A DNA stretch of 64,000 nt from CAZESS01 sp964414415 (lineage in GTDB: Archaea; Thermoplasmatota; E2; UBA202; DSCA01). Within the stretch, counting starts at the first letter, position 1; every line of letters starts with the position of its first letter. Where the stretch lies: the NCBI GenBank assembly GCA_964414415.1, contig CAYPWJ010000004.1, positions 1 to 64,000 on the forward strand, given 5' to 3'. Under the pieces are notes generated by a model. It was given only the letters and a program-made list of their open reading frames with translations, did not search any database and was not told the origin of the DNA. The position numbers were made by a program, and so were the translations under genes. Positions 25,706 to 33,775 of this stretch are shown piece after piece.

Positions 25706-27511
25706 ATGAAAATCGTACCAGATACCTCGGTCATCGTCGATGGCCGAGTCACCAGCCTCATCGAGGACGGCGAGTTCGCCGGGGCGGAGATCATCATCCC
25801 GGAGGCCGTCGTCGCTGAGCTTGAATACCAGGCCAACGAGGGACTCGAGAGCGGCCTCAGCGGCCTCGACGAAATCGTCCGGCTGCAGGGCTTCCACAAG
25901 AAAGGAGACATCGACCTTCGCTTCACCGGCGAACGACCGATCATGGAGGAAACCCGACCCGTCGGCGAAATCGACGCCATCATCAGGGATGTCTCCGAGG
26001 CGGAAGGCGCGACGCTGTGCACCTCCGACCGGCTGCAGGCGCACGTCGCCGAGGCAAAGGGACTGCAGACGCATTACATCCGCGCTGCGTCGGTCTCGGC
26101 GGAGCAGGAGATCGAGTCGCTTCGCTTTCAGGAGTACTTCGACGACGACGTCATGAGCGTCCACCTGCGTGAGGGCTGTCGCCCCTATGTCAAAAAAGGC
26201 GTACCCGGCGACTTCCAGTTCGAGCCGGTGGCCCATCGCAGTCTCTCCGAGCGGGACATGGAGACCATGAGCCGGCACATCATCGAGGCGGCGAAGCGGG
26301 AGAAGAACAGCTTCATGGAAATCGAGCGGAAGGGCGTCACCGTCGTGCAGCTGGAGTCGATGCGGGTAGTCATCGCCCGCCCGCGTTTCTCCGACCGCTT
26401 CGAGATCACCGCGACACGGCCCGTCGTCAAGCTCGACCTCGACGACTACGACCTCGAGGAGGAGACCAGGAACCGGCTGTCGAACTTCCGCCGTGGCGTC
26501 CTCGTCTCAGGGCCGCCGGGCTCCGGCAAGTCCACCTTCGCACAGGCTGTCGCGGAGTTCCTGCACGAGCAGGGCGCCGTCGTGAAGACGATGGAGAGCC
26601 CGCGGGACCTGCAGGTCAACGAGGAAATTACACAATATGGGCCGCTGGAGGACGACATGGAGCTTACCTCGGATATTTTGCTGCTCGTCCGCCCTGACTT
26701 CGTGGTGTTCGACGAGGTGCGGAAGGGCGAGGACTTCGGTGTGTTCGCCGACATGCGCCTCGCCGGCATGGGCCTCATCGGCGTCACGCATGCCAACAGG
26801 GCGATCGACGCCATCCAGCGGCTCATCGGCCGGGTGGAGCTGGGCATGATACCGCAGGTGACGGACACCATCATCCACATCAACGGCGGCCAGATAGAGC
26901 AGATCCTGGAGATGGAGTTCACCGTTAAATTGCCGGCAGGTATGGAGGAGGCCGACCTCGCCCGGCCGGTCATCATGGTCAAGGACTTCCGCACACAAAA
27001 GCCGCTCTACGAGATCTACACCTACGGCGAGCAGGTCGTCGTCATGGCCATCCAGGACCGGGAGGAGAAAACCACGGGCTCAACGAAGCTGGCGGAGCGG
27101 CAGCTGCGCCACATCATCAGCCGATGGATAGACGGCGTCGTCGACTGCGAGATCACGTCGGACAACGCGGCCAACGTCTACGTGGAGGAGGAAAACATCC
27201 CGCACATCATAGGCAAGGGCGGCAAGACCATCGCCAGCATCGAGGACGAGGCGGGCATCAAGCTCAACGTGAAGCCGCTCCGCAAGTCAGAGATACGGCC
27301 CAACGTCATCAAGCAGAAGAACAACGTTGTTCTCGATGCAGGGCCGGAGCACGCTGGCAAAGAAGTCGACGTCATGGGTGGCGACGAGCTCCTGCTGACC
27401 GGCACCCTGTCGCAGGACGGCGTCATCAAGATACGGCGGCGCAGCACGCAGGGCAAGGCCATCATGGACGCCATCGCCTCCAACCGGGACATCACGATGC
27501 GGAGCCGATGA
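25706..27511 (+). CDS. PIN-KH domain ATPase (COG1855)
   Basis: A 601-residue archaeal protein with an N-terminal PIN nuclease domain (PDTSVIVDG with the first acidic residue, then EIDAIIRDV and TSDRLQAHVA). A central secretion-type ATPase domain has Walker A GPPGSGKSTFAQ near 270 and Walker B LVRPDFVVFDEVRKGEDF. A C-terminal KH-like domain has the IIGKGGKTI loop near 500. This fused layout is conserved across archaea and probably acts in RNA metabolism. The ATG at 25706 follows a TTTTATATCC box by about 30 bases; the upstream open frame is antisense-like noise from the transporter and tRNA. The NUDIX gene overlaps its stop. Confidence 0.9.
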   Translation: MKIVPDTSVIVDGRVTSLIEDGEFAGAEIIIPEAVVAELEYQANEGLESGLSGLDEIVRLQGFHKKGDIDLRFTGERPIMEETRPVGEIDAIIRDVSEAEGATLCTSDRLQAHVAEAKGLQTHYIRAASVSAEQEIESLRFQEYFDDDVMSVHLREGCRPYVKKGVPGDFQFEPVAHRSLSERDMETMSRHIIEAAKREKNSFMEIERKGVTVVQLESMRVVIARPRFSDRFEITATRPVVKLDLDDYDLEEETRNRLSNFRRGVLVSGPPGSGKSTFAQAVAEFLHEQGAVVKTMESPRDLQVNEEITQYGPLEDDMELTSDILLLVRPDFVVFDEVRKGEDFGVFADMRLAGMGLIGVTHANRAIDAIQRLIGRVELGMIPQVTDTIIHINGGQIEQILEMEFTVKLPAGMEEADLARPVIMVKDFRTQKPLYEIYTYGEQVVVMAIQDREEKTTGSTKLAERQLRHIISRWIDGVVDCEITSDNAANVYVEEENIPHIIGKGGKTIASIEDEAGIKLNVKPLRKSEIRPNVIKQKNNVVLDAGPEHAGKEVDVMGGDELLLTGTLSQDGVIKIRRRSTQGKAIMDAIASNRDITMRSR

Positions 27512-27909
27512 CGACCGACGTGGTCACCGCCGTGGTGACGCATGGCAGCGACATCTTGCTGCTCAGGCGGAGCGACCGGGTGCGGACCTACCAGAGGAAA
27601 TGGGCCTGTGTCTCCGGGTATCTCGAAAGCGGCGACGACCCGGAAGAGCGCGCCGTCACCGAAATCGAGGAAGAAACCGGCCTCTCCCCCAGCGAGGTCA
27701 GCCTGGAGAAAGCGGCAGCGCCAGTTGCGTTCACCGATGAGGACGCCGGCGTGTCGTGGCGCGTCCACCCGTTTTTGTTCACCGCCGCCCGACGAGATAT
27801 CGAGATAGACTGGGAGCACCAGGATTACCGGTGGGTTGCCCCGTCCGACATCGGCAGCTACGACACCGTTCCCCGGCTCAGGGAAGTCGTGAAGCAGCTG
27901 CTGGCCTGA
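27508..27909 (+). CDS. NUDIX hydrolase
   Basis: A 133-residue NUDIX-fold protein. The Nudix box reads GYLESGDDPEERAVTEIEEETGL: the glycine, the REUxEExGU helix glutamates and the final GL are there, but the usual Arg of REU is Thr (TEIEEETGL). The metal-binding glutamates are intact, so activity on a nucleoside diphosphate derivative is likely. It starts within the stop of the PIN-KH ATPase gene (ATGA), so the pair is coupled. Substrate unknown. Confidence 0.88.
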   Translation: MTTDVVTAVVTHGSDILLLRRSDRVRTYQRKWACVSGYLESGDDPEERAVTEIEEETGLSPSEVSLEKAAAPVAFTDEDAGVSWRVHPFLFTAARRDIEIDWEHQDYRWVAPSDIGSYDTVPRLREVVKQLLA

Positions 27910-28016
27910 CGGCCGACCGGCAGAGAGACAGGCCTTCGAGAGGGATTGACTCGGGGGCACAATTTTGTCAACCGTATGCAATATATAGGACTTCGAATAT
28001 TATAAATACCATAAGG

Positions 28017-28026
28017 CCAATATTGG
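28017..28026. promoter_or_regulatory. CCAATATTGG palindrome between TATA and start of the FilR1-type gene
   Basis: A perfect 10-bp palindrome lies just downstream of the TTATAAATA box and six bases before the ATG at 28032. This position suits autoregulation by the winged-helix protein encoded next. Confidence 0.5.
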
Positions 28027-28031
28027 TCTGC

Positions 28032-28850
28032 ATGGGGAGGAAGCGTTACGACGCTCACGATGCGGTAGGCGATACGCTCAAGTTCATAACTTCCTCCAAG
28101 GTGAGGACGAAAATCATGCTCGGGCTGCAGGAAGAGCCAAAAACGTCGAGTGTGCTGCGCGACGAAATCGGCGCCAGCGCCTCAAGCGTCATTCACGCCG
28201 CACGGGACCTCGAAAAAGAGGAGCTGCTCGTGGAAAAAAGTGACGGATACCACCTTACCACCGTCGGCGCCATTGTAGCCGCGAAGCTGGAGGATGCCAT
28301 CAGCACCATGGCTGTCCTGGAGGCCAACAAAGAGTTCTGGCTGACACATCAGGTGACAGCCATACCGGACCCATTCCTGAACAGGCTGCACGTGCTTGCC
28401 GACGCAGAGATCATCACGTCGAAGCCAACCAACGTGTTCAAGGCGTTTTCCCACTATCTGGAACTCGTGCGAGACGCCCGGGAGCTGCGGGGCGTGTCAC
28501 CGATCATGCATCCTCGGTTTCCGCCACTTATCAATAAACTCGTCAATAAAGGGGTTGACGTGCAGCTCGTGCTCACCGAAGAGATATTTGAGGACAGCAA
28601 GGAAGAGTATCCCGCGTTATTCGAGGAGCTCATCGACGAGCCGAACCTCGGGATATGGGTCACCGATGAACCGGTAAAGGTCGCGTTCACGGTGACCGAC
28701 ACATGCCTCTCCCTCGGCCTTTTTAGCACCGAGGGAGAATACGACTCCACCAGTGACCTGGTGAGTAGAGACAAAGGGGCGATAAATTGGGGTAGAGAGC
28801 TATTTAACTACTACAAGACACGAGCGCGGAGGATTACGCCGGGCGGTTAA
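28032..28850 (+). CDS. Winged-helix regulator with FilR1-type domain (COG4742)
   Basis: A 272-residue cytoplasmic regulator. Residues 15-85 form an ArsR-like winged helix (SKVRTKIMLGLQEEPKTSSVLRDEI, then ASSVIHAARDLEKEELLVE). The remainder matches the methanogenesis-regulator/FilR1 sensor domain, with VTAIPDPFLNRLHVL and a C-terminal ALGLF-type strand. This family is common in methanogens, Archaeoglobi and Thermoplasmatota. A TATA box at about 28001-28009 sits 27-30 bases before the ATG, with a palindrome between them. Confidence 0.88.
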   Translation: MGRKRYDAHDAVGDTLKFITSSKVRTKIMLGLQEEPKTSSVLRDEIGASASSVIHAARDLEKEELLVEKSDGYHLTTVGAIVAAKLEDAISTMAVLEANKEFWLTHQVTAIPDPFLNRLHVLADAEIITSKPTNVFKAFSHYLELVRDARELRGVSPIMHPRFPPLINKLVNKGVDVQLVLTEEIFEDSKEEYPALFEELIDEPNLGIWVTDEPVKVAFTVTDTCLSLGLFSTEGEYDSTSDLVSRDKGAINWGRELFNYYKTRARRITPGG

Positions 28851-28917
28851 CAGGCTGCGGGAGCTGCTGCGGACGGTCGTCGTCTGGCTGAGCCTGAGCT
28901 CGGTCTTCATCGGGATT

Positions 28918-29706
28918 GTGAGTGCATCAGTTGCCTATGTCTCCTTCACGTTATTCCAGGTGCAGCCACCGATGGCGCTGCTGGCAGCCTCCTATGGAGT
29001 CACCTTCAGCCTGTACACGGTCAACAAGCTGACGGACCAGGAGGAGGACGCGGTCAACATGCCGGAACGGTACGAGTTCGTCAAGGGAAAAAAATGGCTT
29101 CTCACCGTCGCGTCGCTCGTGTTTTACGGGGTGGCTGTGGTGCTCGGTGGCCTTGAGCGCCTCCTGGCTGTTCCTGTGCTGCTCGTTCCCGTTGTTTTCG
29201 GCGGCCTGTACAGCGTCCGTCTCACGGCGCATGCACCGCGGTTGAAGGACATCGTGGTGGTGAAAAACGTGCTGGCGACCCTTGGATGGGTGCTGGTCGC
29301 GGCGTTGCTTCCGATGCTGTACAGCGACGGCTGGGTGCTGTTTTCCCTGGTTGCCGGGTTCCTTTTTATCAAACTGTTCATCAATGCCATGGTCTTCGAC
29401 ATCCGCGACGTGGAGGGTGACACGCGGCAGGGGATACACACCGTCCCGGCCATCCTTGGGACGGCCAGAACTGAGAGGCTTCTCATCTCGCTTAACTCGG
29501 TGTTATTCCTGTTGCTCTACCTGCTGCTGCGCTGGAGCGGGACGGTGCGGTACGCGCCGGTTTTGCTTTTCTCCATTTTCTATGGCTACGGGTACATCCT
29601 GTATTTCTGCCGGCGGCGTGACGCTCCGACCGAGCAGTATGACCTCCTGGTTGACGGGGAGTGGATATGGCTTGGGCTGCTCTTTTTCCTCGTCAAGTGC
29701 CTGTAA
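28918..29706 (+). CDS. UbiA-family prenyltransferase-like membrane protein
   Basis: A membrane protein of about 262 residues with seven to eight helices. Two aspartate-rich motifs typical of UbiA enzymes are seen: NKLTDQEEDAVN near residue 37 and DIRDVEGDTRQG near 160. They would bind Mg2+ and a prenyl diphosphate, as in geranylgeranylglyceryl-phosphate or quinone synthesis. The GTG at 28918 is the only usable start in the frame. The hydrophobic stretch encoded just before it (WLSLSSVFIGIV) suggests that helix 1 extends upstream, so the true start is unsure. It follows the FilR1 gene by 67 bases, possibly as an operon. Confidence 0.75.
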   Translation: MSASVAYVSFTLFQVQPPMALLAASYGVTFSLYTVNKLTDQEEDAVNMPERYEFVKGKKWLLTVASLVFYGVAVVLGGLERLLAVPVLLVPVVFGGLYSVRLTAHAPRLKDIVVVKNVLATLGWVLVAALLPMLYSDGWVLFSLVAGFLFIKLFINAMVFDIRDVEGDTRQGIHTVPAILGTARTERLLISLNSVLFLLLYLLLRWSGTVRYAPVLLFSIFYGYGYILYFCRRRDAPTEQYDLLVDGEWIWLGLLFFLVKCL

Positions 29707-29768
29707 GGCCGGCTGCTGCATGCCGGGTATGGAAAGAGTAAAATAGGCTGGTTTATTCCCCTACTCAT

Positions 29769-29861
29769 GGCCCGGGTGGTGTAGCGGTAACATAGGGGAC
29801 TGTGGATCCCCTGTCTCGGGTTCAAAATCGCTTTGAGCGTATGAAAATCCCGGCCCGGGCC
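29769..29861 (+). tRNA. tRNA-His (GTG) with a 21-base intron in the T loop
   Basis: Acceptor stem GCCCGGG/CCCGGGC, with an encoded G at -1 (29769) opposite C73, is the hallmark of tRNA-His. The anticodon stem-loop is GGGGA-CTGTGGA-TCCCC (GUG). The T arm is split. TTCAAA (29821-29826) is followed by 21 extra bases (29827-29847) before TCCCGG. The bases around the join form a bulge-helix-bulge: a TTCA/TGAA 4-bp helix flanked by 3-base bulges AAA and AAT, with the T stem outside and a CGCT/AGCG hairpin inside. Cutting at the standard bulge positions restores TTCAAATCCCGG exactly. Confidence 0.92.
29827..29847 (+). other. tRNA-His intron (between positions 59 and 60)
   Basis: Its sequence is atcgctttgagcgtatgaa plus two further A residues. 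It begins after the second base of one 3-base bulge and ends after the second base of the other, the cleavage rule of archaeal splicing endonuclease. The T-loop position is non-canonical. Confidence 0.85.
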
Positions 29862-30216
29862 TCTCTTTTTTCACTGCAGGTAGTGGCGGTGCTCCTCCTG
29901 GAGAGATTGAAAAAGGGGCGGGGGGAGAGGTGGCGGGGGTGCGCCACCCGGGGTAGAGAGCTATTCTATTGTCCTCCCCCCAATTTACGGGTTTTGATAG
30001 CACTTTGCTATCATTATGCAATGGGTAAGGGGTTATATAAATACTTCGCTTTGTGCCGGTCGGCTGAGCACCACGCTGCATCCATCCATCAGCCGCGCCG
30101 GCACCTATATCACGCAGCGCTGCACAGGCTATACACCACAACTGACGCTGACGGCAGCGCAACGGGCCGCACATCTGCATCCAAAAAATAATAGTAGGGA
30201 AGCAGGATACGCTTCC
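29862..30216 (+). other. Non-coding stretch between tRNA-His and purC
   Basis: It contains a T-run right after the tRNA (probable terminator, 29865-29871), a G-rich tract, a perfect 7-bp hairpin gatagca-ctt-tgctatc (29996-30012), a GTTATATAAATAC box at about 30032-30044, and an AAAAATAATA box at 30184-30193 that is 29 bases before the purC ATG. No protein-coding signal was recognised; the open frame running into purC has no family features. Confidence 0.4.
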
Positions 30217-31089
30217 ATGAACGGCCAAAAGACCCTGATGCGCAAAGGCAAGGTCAAGGAAGCCTACGACTGCCACGACGGCACCCTGGAGTTCGTGTTC
30301 ACCGACAACGTCTCCGTCTTCGACAAGGTCATCCCCACCACCATCGATCACAAAGGCGAGGTGCTCTGCCGCATCTCCGCCTTCTGGTTCCGGCGGTGCG
30401 AAGACCTCGGCGTCAACACCCACTTCATCGAAGCCGAAGGCAACCGGATGCGCGTCAACAAGTTCGACATCATCACCGACTACGACCAGCTCGGCCCGGA
30501 AAGCACCGGCTGCATGATACCCCTCGAAGTCATCGCCCGATATTACGTGGCAGGCTCCCTCTACGAGCGATTCAAAGACGAAGGCATGAACTACGGCGAC
30601 GAGCTGCCGGAACCCATCGTCGAGTTTACCACCAAGTTCGAGGAATACGACCGCAAGCTCACCGAAAACGAGGCGATGGACATCGCCGGCTTGAGCCGAG
30701 AGGAACTCGATGACATCAAAAAGACGGTGCTCGCCATCGACCGACACATGAACGACACCGTCAGGCAACGGGGGCTCATCCACGTCGACGGCAAAAAAGA
30801 ATTCGCCTTCGACGACCAGCGCAACCTCGTGCTCGTCGACACCTTCGGCACCCCAGACGAAGACCGCTTCTGGGATGCCGACAAATACCAGCAGGGCATA
30901 TTCGAGGAGCGCAGCAAAGAGTTCATCCGTGCCCACTACCGCGAGAGCGGCTACTACGACAAGCTCAAAAAAGCCCGCGAGAAAGACGAGCCGGAGCCGG
31001 GGATACCACCGCTTCCAGACAGCGTGGCCCGCGAAGCCAGCGAACTGTACATCGACATCTACGAGCAGATCACCGGCGAATCATTCTAG
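30217..31089 (+). CDS. purC: SAICAR synthetase PurC
   Basis: Joins aspartate to CAIR in purine biosynthesis, using ATP. The 290-residue protein has the family start MRKGKVKEAYD with its ATP-contacting Lys, followed by FTDNVSVFDKVIPTTIDHKGEVLCRIS. EVIARYYVAGSLYERF matches the substrate region, and LVLVDTFGTPDEDRFW is the C-terminal signature. The ATG at 30217 is chosen because homology starts just after it and a TATA-like box lies 29 bases upstream. The extra 67 codons readable upstream look random. The end overlaps convergent nth by 9 bases. No other purine gene is present. Confidence 0.93.
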   Translation: MNGQKTLMRKGKVKEAYDCHDGTLEFVFTDNVSVFDKVIPTTIDHKGEVLCRISAFWFRRCEDLGVNTHFIEAEGNRMRVNKFDIITDYDQLGPESTGCMIPLEVIARYYVAGSLYERFKDEGMNYGDELPEPIVEFTTKFEEYDRKLTENEAMDIAGLSREELDDIKKTVLAIDRHMNDTVRQRGLIHVDGKKEFAFDDQRNLVLVDTFGTPDEDRFWDADKYQQGIFEERSKEFIRAHYRESGYYDKLKKAREKDEPEPGIPPLPDSVAREASELYIDIYEQITGESF

Positions 31090-31788
31090 CCGCTGCGCAC
31101 ATATATCCACCAGCGGACACTCCCGGCAACGCGGCTGCCTCGCGCTGCACGTCTCCCGGGCCAGAAACCAGAAGAGGCGGGCGACGCGGTCCCGCTCCCC
31201 GCCAGGGATGCCCTCCCACGGGAAAAAAGCGGTGAGGCAGCGTTGCACCTCTCCATAGGAGGCGCCTGCGTCGACGAGGCCGAGCCGATATGCAATGCGG
31301 AACATGTGCGTATCCACCACGAAGGCCGCCCGGTGGCCGTGGATGTGTGACAGCAACACGTCAGCCGTCTTGGGGCCGATGCCGGGCATCTCCAACAACG
31401 TGTGGCGGACGGCGCGCCGCGGCTCATCGTACACCCAGCTCAGGTCACCGTCATGCTCATCGAGGACATGCATGGCCAGCCTCCCGATACGCCCCGCCTT
31501 CACATGATGCAGCCCGCCGGGCCTGATGGCTGCGGCGACAGCTTCCTCGTCGGCGGAGCGCAACGCCTCAGGCGTGACGTCAAAGCTGCCGCGCAGCCCC
31601 CGGTAGGCGCGTCGCGTGTTGTGCGATGAAGTGTTCTGCGACAGCAGGGTGAACACCAGGGCGCTGAACGGCTGCTCCATCGCCTCGCGGTACACCTGCT
31701 CGTCGTCCCCGTCCCATCGGTAGCGCTCGTAGCGCTCCAGCTGCTCAAGGTGGCGATACCCGAGCTGTTTATCCATACATGATGCCAT
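31081..31788 (-). CDS. nth: Endonuclease III (DNA glycosylase/AP lyase)
   Basis: Removes oxidised pyrimidines from DNA. The 235-residue enzyme has the helix-hairpin-helix LLEMPGIGPKTADVLL near residue 127, followed by VDTHMFRIAYRLGLV with the catalytic Asp. The lysine of the lyase reaction is in the HhH block (PKTADV). A C-terminal C-x6-C-x2-C-x5-C set (CSARQPRCRECPLVDIC) binds the 4Fe-4S cluster. Start ATG 31788 is decided by a GGAGG ribosome site six bases upstream. It is the last gene of the hyp operon, and its start overlaps the preceding gene by 20 bases. Confidence 0.93.
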   Translation of the reverse strand: MASCMDKQLGYRHLEQLERYERYRWDGDDEQVYREAMEQPFSALVFTLLSQNTSSHNTRRAYRGLRGSFDVTPEALRSADEEAVAAAIRPGGLHHVKAGRIGRLAMHVLDEHDGDLSWVYDEPRRAVRHTLLEMPGIGPKTADVLLSHIHGHRAAFVVDTHMFRIAYRLGLVDAGASYGEVQRCLTAFFPWEGIPGGERDRVARLFWFLARETCSARQPRCRECPLVDICAQRLE

Positions 31789-32092
31789 GGTCGTCCTCCT
31801 CGTCCTGCTTGTCGTCCCCGTCGGCCGGCCGCCGTCTTTTGCGCTTGATGAAGGTCTCCTGATGCCGTCGCCCGACGAAGCGGATGTCGTGCCGCTCCAG
31901 GCGGACGAAGGTCTCATCCGGCAACGGCTCCAGCGACAGGATGCCCTGCGACTGCAGCCGACGCAGCTCAAAGCGCATCTTTTCCCTGGAGAGATGCAGC
32001 TCCCGGCAGAGCTCCTCAACCGTTATCGGGTAGCGCTCCTGCACCGTCCTGATGATTTTTTCCTCGATGCTGCCCGTGGTTATGTCAATCAT
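31769..32092 (-). CDS. Small winged-helix DNA-binding protein
   Basis: This 107-residue protein has a DtxR/MarR-like winged helix in residues 8-60 (SIEEKIIRTVQERYPITVEELCRELHLSREKMRFELRRLQSQGIL). It is followed by a short strand region and a highly basic then acidic tail. The ATG overlaps the hypD stop by 8 bases, and the end overlaps nth by 20 bases, so it is firmly inside the operon. It is probably a local regulator; target unknown. Confidence 0.78.
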   Translation of the reverse strand: MIDITTGSIEEKIIRTVQERYPITVEELCRELHLSREKMRFELRRLQSQGILSLEPLPDETFVRLERHDIRFVGRRHQETFIKRKRRRPADGDDKQDEEDDHGIMYG

Positions 32093-33158
32093 GGCTATAC
32101 CTGAACGCGATGTTACACGAGCCCTCCCGCGACACCATGCACGGCCCCACCGGATGGCGCGGCGTGCATCTTGTGCCGAACAGGTTACACGCCTCGGGCG
32201 GACAGACGCCGCGGAGGACATCGCCGCATATACATCCTGGAGGCTCCTCGAACTCATGCTCTCGCAGCGGCGCCAGCAGATCCGCATAGCGGCGTGACGC
32301 ATCGTGCGGCGCAAAACGAGGGCGGAGTGCCAGCTTCGAGGCCGGGATGACGGGAAACCCGCGCCACGGGGCGTCGACCGGTTCGAACACCTCATCGATG
32401 GCGCGCTGCGCCCGCTGATTTCCCTCAGGTGAGACGACGCGCCGGTACTCGTTTTCCACCTCGTTGCGGCCCTCGTCGACCTGCCGGGCAAGCATCCAGA
32501 TGCCCATCAAGACGTCGACCGGCTCAAACCCGGCAACGACCTGCGGGATGTGGTGCCGGCGTGAAAGCGGCTCATAGGGCGAGGCGCCGATGATGACGGA
32601 CACGTGGCCCGGAGCAATGATGCCGTCAAGAGCGACCTCGCCAGCCGCAAGGATAGCCTCAATCGCCGGCGGGATGAGGCGATGACAGCTCAACACAGAG
32701 AACGTGTCCGGCGGATCGCTGCGCAGCGCCGATGCAGTCGTCGGCGCCGTCGTCTCGAAGCCCACCGCAATGAAAACAACTTCAGTTCCCTGCTCCGCGA
32801 TGTTGATAGCCTCGTTGATGTCGTAGACAACCCGGACGTCGCCACCCTCCGCCTTTACCTTTTGCAGCGAGCCGTCGTCACCGGGAACCCGGAGCATGTC
32901 CCCAAAGGTGGCCACGGTCACACCGGCTTCAGCCAGGGCAATCGCCATCTCTATCTCCCGTGGCGTCGTCACGCAGACCGGACAGCCCGGCCCCTGCACG
33001 ATGCGGACACCGCACTCCTCCAGCATACCATCGAGGCCGTGTCGGACGATGGTGTCCTGATGCGTACCGCAGACATGCATCACGGTAAGCCGGTCATCCC
33101 GCGCTTTGAGGCGCTCAACGACAGCGCGCGCCAGCTCCTTATCCCGCAGCTGAAACAT
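32085..33158 (-). CDS. hypD: Hydrogenase maturation factor HypD
   Basis: Scaffold for assembly of the Fe(CN)2CO group of NiFe hydrogenase. The 357-residue protein has all family blocks: MHVCGTHQDTI with the first catalytic Cys, GPGCPVCVTTPREIEMAI, AVGFETTAPTTASAL, and the C-terminal 4Fe-4S cysteine series PGCICGDVLRGVCPPEACNLFGTRCTP. The ATG at 33158 is preferred to the TTG at 33170. It overlaps hypA by 20 bases. No hydrogenase subunit gene is in the window. Confidence 0.95.
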   Translation of the reverse strand: MFQLRDKELARAVVERLKARDDRLTVMHVCGTHQDTIVRHGLDGMLEECGVRIVQGPGCPVCVTTPREIEMAIALAEAGVTVATFGDMLRVPGDDGSLQKVKAEGGDVRVVYDINEAINIAEQGTEVVFIAVGFETTAPTTASALRSDPPDTFSVLSCHRLIPPAIEAILAAGEVALDGIIAPGHVSVIIGASPYEPLSRRHHIPQVVAGFEPVDVLMGIWMLARQVDEGRNEVENEYRRVVSPEGNQRAQRAIDEVFEPVDAPWRGFPVIPASKLALRPRFAPHDASRRYADLLAPLREHEFEEPPGCICGDVLRGVCPPEACNLFGTRCTPRHPVGPCMVSREGSCNIAFRYSHD

Positions 33159-33528
33159 CGTCTCTCTCAATCTCGATGTGCTTTATTAAACATTCCCGCC
33201 CCCGCTTGACGTCGACGGCGCCCCCGCATTTCGGGCAGCGCAGCAGCGGGAAGCGGATGTGGAAATCCTGTTTTTCCTCGTAGTCGACCGCACCGCTGTA
33301 GCCACATGAACAGCGAACCTCCGGCGGAATATGGGTGATGACGAGCTCTGCCTCCTCCAGCAGCGTGTCCTCACGCAGCACCTTGAAGGCGAAGCGAAGC
33401 TGCTCCTCACCCAGAAACGTCAGCTCGCCTATCTCCATCACCACCCGCGTAACAGCCGTCGCGTCGTGCTTGTGCGCTTCCTCGAGCACCGTGGCAACGA
33501 TGCTTGACATCGTCGAAAACTCATGCAT
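33139..33528 (-). CDS. hypA: Hydrogenase nickel insertion protein HypA
   Basis: A 129-residue Ni-metallochaperone. The invariant MHE N-terminus supplies the Ni ligands. A C-terminal zinc domain carries RCSCGYSG and RCPKCGG; the first pair is CxC instead of the more common CxxC. It overlaps hypC by 8 bases and hypD by 20. The order hypC-hypA-hypD implies a NiFe hydrogenase encoded elsewhere. Confidence 0.93.
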   Translation of the reverse strand: MHEFSTMSSIVATVLEEAHKHDATAVTRVVMEIGELTFLGEEQLRFAFKVLREDTLLEEAELVITHIPPEVRCSCGYSGAVDYEEKQDFHIRFPLLRCPKCGGAVDVKRGRECLIKHIEIERDDVSAAG

Positions 33529-33745
33529 GCTCTGCCTCGAGCATCTCCCGGAACAGCTGAAGCGTCTCCTCCGCCTCCCGCTCATCCAGAATCTGTATGG
33601 CGAAGCCCGCGTGGACAATGACGTAGTCCCCAACCTCGGCGTCGACGAGCGACACGTCCGCCTCACGGGTGGTGCCTTGCCCGTAGTCAACGGTGGCCGT
33701 CGAGCCGTCGACGGCGCAGACCTTCCCCGGAACGGCCAAGCACAT
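33521..33745 (-). CDS. hypC: Hydrogenase assembly chaperone HypC
   Basis: A 74-residue OB-like chaperone with the required N-terminal MCLAVPGKV, whose Cys2 holds the iron-cyanide group, and the VGDYVIVHAGFAIQ family block. The ATG at 33745 is fixed by the Cys2 rule and by a TTTTATACC box at about 33768-33776, 27 bases upstream. The TTG-initiated longer form would place the Cys internally. It is the first gene of a five-gene operon. Confidence 0.95.
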   Translation of the reverse strand: MCLAVPGKVCAVDGSTATVDYGQGTTREADVSLVDAEVGDYVIVHAGFAIQILDEREAEETLQLFREMLEAEHA

Positions 33746-33750
33746 ACGGG

Positions 33751-33765
33751 CCTCCAATATGGAGG
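33751..33765. promoter_or_regulatory. CCTCCA-ATA-TGGAGG palindrome in the hyp promoter
   Basis: Perfect 6-bp arms with a 3-base spacer lie between the minus-strand TATA box and the hypC ATG, six bases from the start. It is a likely repressor site for the hyp operon. Confidence 0.55.
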
Positions 33766-33775
33766 TGGTATAAAA

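Noticed and set aside
29802..30191. Open frame reading through tRNA-His and its flank
   Set aside because: It is in the same DNA as a complete tRNA with intron, has no family features and no promoter of its own.
30016..30216. 67-codon N-terminal extension of PurC
   Set aside because: PurC homology starts at 30217, a TATA-like box lies inside the extension, and the extra residues look random.
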